Of a stretch of 64,000 bases of DNA, positions 61,344 through 64,000 are shown in pieces. Origin of the DNA: Pseudoscleropodium purum (taxonomy: Eukaryota > Streptophyta > Bryopsida > Hypnales > Brachytheciaceae); NCBI GenBank assembly GCA_963969395.1, contig OZ017802.1, positions 4,528,501 through 4,592,500 of the forward strand, read 5' to 3'. The notes beneath the pieces are model-generated. The model made no database searches. It was not told where the DNA came from and saw only the letters and a program-made list of their open reading frames with translations. Position numbers and translations under genes: made by a program. Positions within the stretch are counted from its first letter, which is position 1. Each line of letters starts with the position of its first letter.

Positions 61344-63066
61344 TTTGTATAGAAAGATCAAGATGACAGCAATTGATTAAAAAAAAGGTTACTGGAGGTG
61401 TTTAATTTCTAAAAGACTAGGTATTAAAAAATATATCCTATTGAGGATTTCACTTATGTAATTTTTTTCCAACTTATTAAAGGAGAGCATTGCAATATTA
61501 TTCATTCATAAATTTATTTTTAAAATGACAACATCAAAGTAATTTAGAGATTTAAAAGTTTAGTTAAGGATTCTAAACCTAGTCCTAGCAAAGTAATCGT
61601 ATTGGTACCTTTGAGTGTGGTTTGACCTTCAAATTCTCTTTGCTTCTCTTTCTTCTCTTTCTTCGCTTCATTTTTATATTGCTTGTCTTTGTCATTTGTA
61701 TCTTGTTATATTAAGTTTTATTTTTTAAACTATAGCTACCTCATTTCTATAGTCTATCCCCCCCGATGTATGGTTTTGCAAAAATAGAGAGTTGTTTAGA
61801 CTATATTGCCCTTCATACTAACACAAGAGAATTTTTTTTTCATATTGTATTTGCAATTCTAGATATTGTAGTTGATATCAATCTATAATGAAATTGTTAA
61901 GTTCTTTGGTTTATACATGTAGTTGGTGATTTCTCATTTAGCCAATTCTTATTGAATTGGCTTCAAGTTTTTTTTCTTTTTTTTTCTTTTTATCAATTTT
62001 TCTTTTTTATATTCCAATTAGTTCATACAATCATAATTTCAATAGTTATTCTAATAATAGTATCAATTTTGTTGCTTCAATTGGCAATTTTTCATTAAAT
62101 AAATTTATTGTGAATTGAATCAATGAATGATTTGCCTAATAGCCAAATCCAAGTTGATGCATACTAATATTCATAAAAATAGATATTTTGACTTTTCATG
62201 ACTTTTAAATATACTCACTTGAGGACATGGCATTTTTCAATCTTATATTATGCTTGCTTAGATGATTTTGATTTTTAGTGCAAAATTCTTGGTAGTTGAA
62301 AATTGCAAAATGTAATGTATACAATTACAATAGGTGATAGTTGACTTCGTTGGAGAGCAATTGGAAGCATACGCACGGGCATAAACATGTCAAGCATGAA
62401 CTTAGAATTCCATTGAATGTATCAAACTACATGTAAGCTATTCTACTTCTATTTTTATTTTTACAATTCTTATAATACTTTGCAAAGCAATGTGTTCTAT
62501 CATCAATCTTGTTTTTATACTTAGGTTCTTTTCAATTATCTTATTATTTTTTTTTATAAATTTTAATTTAAATCAAAATGATACAAATCTACAATAACCA
62601 CAATTATGTGCTATTGGATAAAATTCATGTATTGGATTTGGAAAGATCACTATGAGTTTTTTTAAAACTATGTGAGTCAAAAGATAGGGTCCATTTAATT
62701 TAAAAGGAAAATTTCTTATATAATATGTAAGGCTTCTATATGGTTCATGAAATGCTACATACTCTATTATATATAAATGAGGATATAGAAAAACATCATG
62801 TAGTAGGAATTTTTATTAATACGTTTGCCTTGACAAATTAGAACTATGCAAATTTTTAATAGTATAGTGAGTATAGATATAGATAGATAATTTTTATGTG
62901 GATGTTAAAATGAACCACTTAAAAACTATATAATAGAAGTATAGATTTTATAATCCATGTAACTTCAATCTTTAAAGCCATATGTGTTAAACACACTTAT
63001 ATTTAATGGGATGTTCATAAAATAGTTTCAATGGATTTTTTTAAGTGTTCAGTGGTAAACTTGTTA
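61344..63066. other. AT-rich intergenic DNA, no gene seen
   Basis: About 1.7 kb without a recognisable gene, RNA or bounded element. Confidence 0.5.
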
Positions 63067-63070
63067 TTAA

Positions 63071-63935
63071 CCCCTAAAAGAAAAGGTTGTTTTGGAAGAG
63101 GAAAAAGTCTAAGACTATCAATTTTTGATGCATTTTCATAAATAAAATATTGATTTAAAAAAAATTCCAATTGTATAAAAATGTATTAAACAAGTAAAGC
63201 AATGTGTAGAAAAAATTCCATTCCATTTGATCACGTGAATTGAAAGATTATAACTTATTAACTTTTGAAGTGAAAAAGACAATCTTGCTTTAAACAAAAT
63301 GATGATTTTGACCATTTGAAAATATAGGTTGTTAGCTTCACTCATGAAAAAAATTCAAAGCAAATATGGAGTTTAGCTTACTTTATTTTAGTTTGTAATA
63401 AAAAGAGGTAAAGTGCAGTGGCAATATACTAGTCATCAATTTTAATGAATTTTTGTGCAATGAAGAAATTTTTTTATTGGAAATACAATTGATGAAAAAT
63501 TAGGGGAAAAAATTTTGAATATGTGAAAAAAAATTCATGAACTTTGCCATCACAAATTGCAAGATAATAGGGCTTGAAGTTAGAAGAAAAATTCTCTTGA
63601 AGTTGCCCCAATCTAAATAACAAAGTTTGATTCCTCTTAGAATGAAATTTGAGAACTAAAATTTTTTAAACAATTATATGCCATATTTTATTAGTTATAT
63701 ACATGCCAAATTTCAAAAGTTGATAAACATTGTTGCAAAAGATATCAAAAAGATATCCAAATTGCCTAGGTTGCCAAAAACATTTTGTGAGCATAACTTT
63801 TGATTTTGGAATCCAATTAGGAAAAAATAATATCCAGACCACTAATGGAATATATGTTCACACCTTGTGTCAAAATTCCTTAAACATCTGACCAAAATTG
63901 ACTTTATACAAGGTTTGATAGACAATTGGCCTTTA
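63071..63935 (+). mobile_element. Diverged TTAA-family element with degraded right end
   Basis: The left edge TTAA (63067-63070) plus CCCCTAAAAG is clear. Interior landmarks follow family 1 in order (TTGCAAGATAATAG, later CATAACTTTTGA, CACACCTTGTGTCAAAAT). The right end reads GGCCTTTAAGGCC instead of CCTTTAGGGGTTAA, so it is mutated or truncated. Confidence 0.55.
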
Positions 63936-64000
63936 AGGCCAGGTAAACAACTGCAACTTGGTCAATGGCACTTGAATTGATAATTGTTGATTTCATAGTA

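Noticed and set aside
1..64000. CRISPR arrays, operons, bacterial-type genes
   Set aside because: No regularly spaced repeats. Both genes are spliced and of plant families.

Overview
The window is nuclear DNA of a land plant. It carries two spliced protein genes with plant-specific features (a MON2/SEC7-like trafficking gene and a GAMYB-class R2R3-MYB with a miR159/319 site), separated by about 35 kb of AT-rich DNA full of small terminal-inverted-repeat elements. Short introns (about 100-950 bp), a divergent GAMYB C-terminus and the non-coding repeat landscape suggest a non-seed plant, perhaps a bryophyte. That placement is inference; no species is recognised.

Layout. Positions 1-14391, minus strand: MON2 homologue, 38 exons reconstructed by joining conserved segments at splice sites with matching phase. 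It starts at 14391, and its 3' end (roughly the last 200-300 codons) runs off the left edge. About 14.4-48.3 kb: no convincing gene. This stretch holds AT-rich DNA, microsatellites and several families of short non-autonomous elements. About 48.4-53.6 kb, plus strand: GAMYB, five coding exons giving 563 residues, with a long leader, a short uORF directly before the start codon and a microRNA site in exon 3. About 53.6-64 kb: again AT-rich, with a close run of three similar elements just downstream of GAMYB.

Mobile DNA is the most distinctive content. (1) Two GC-rich, GGACG-dense elements of 300/301 bp (25196-25496, 61036-61335) have 10-bp termini CAGGGTTGAC and perfect 8-bp target duplications, the signature of hAT; one is nested inside another element whose uninterrupted relative lies at 58.2 kb. 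(2) A family of about 0.6-0.95 kb elements is bounded by TTAA and CCCC...GGGG termini, which resembles piggyBac-type MITEs; six copies have TTAA at or within one base of both ends and two more are degraded. (3) A 226-bp element at 41430-41655 has 19-bp-class inverted ends and a perfect 9-bp duplication, which is Mutator-like. (4) Several further inverted-repeat families have no resolved target duplication. No transposase coding sequence was found, so all would need enzymes supplied from elsewhere.

The two genes are not an operon or pathway. MON2 acts in Golgi/endosome traffic and GAMYB is a transcription factor of gibberellin-related and reproductive development. They are oriented away from one another.
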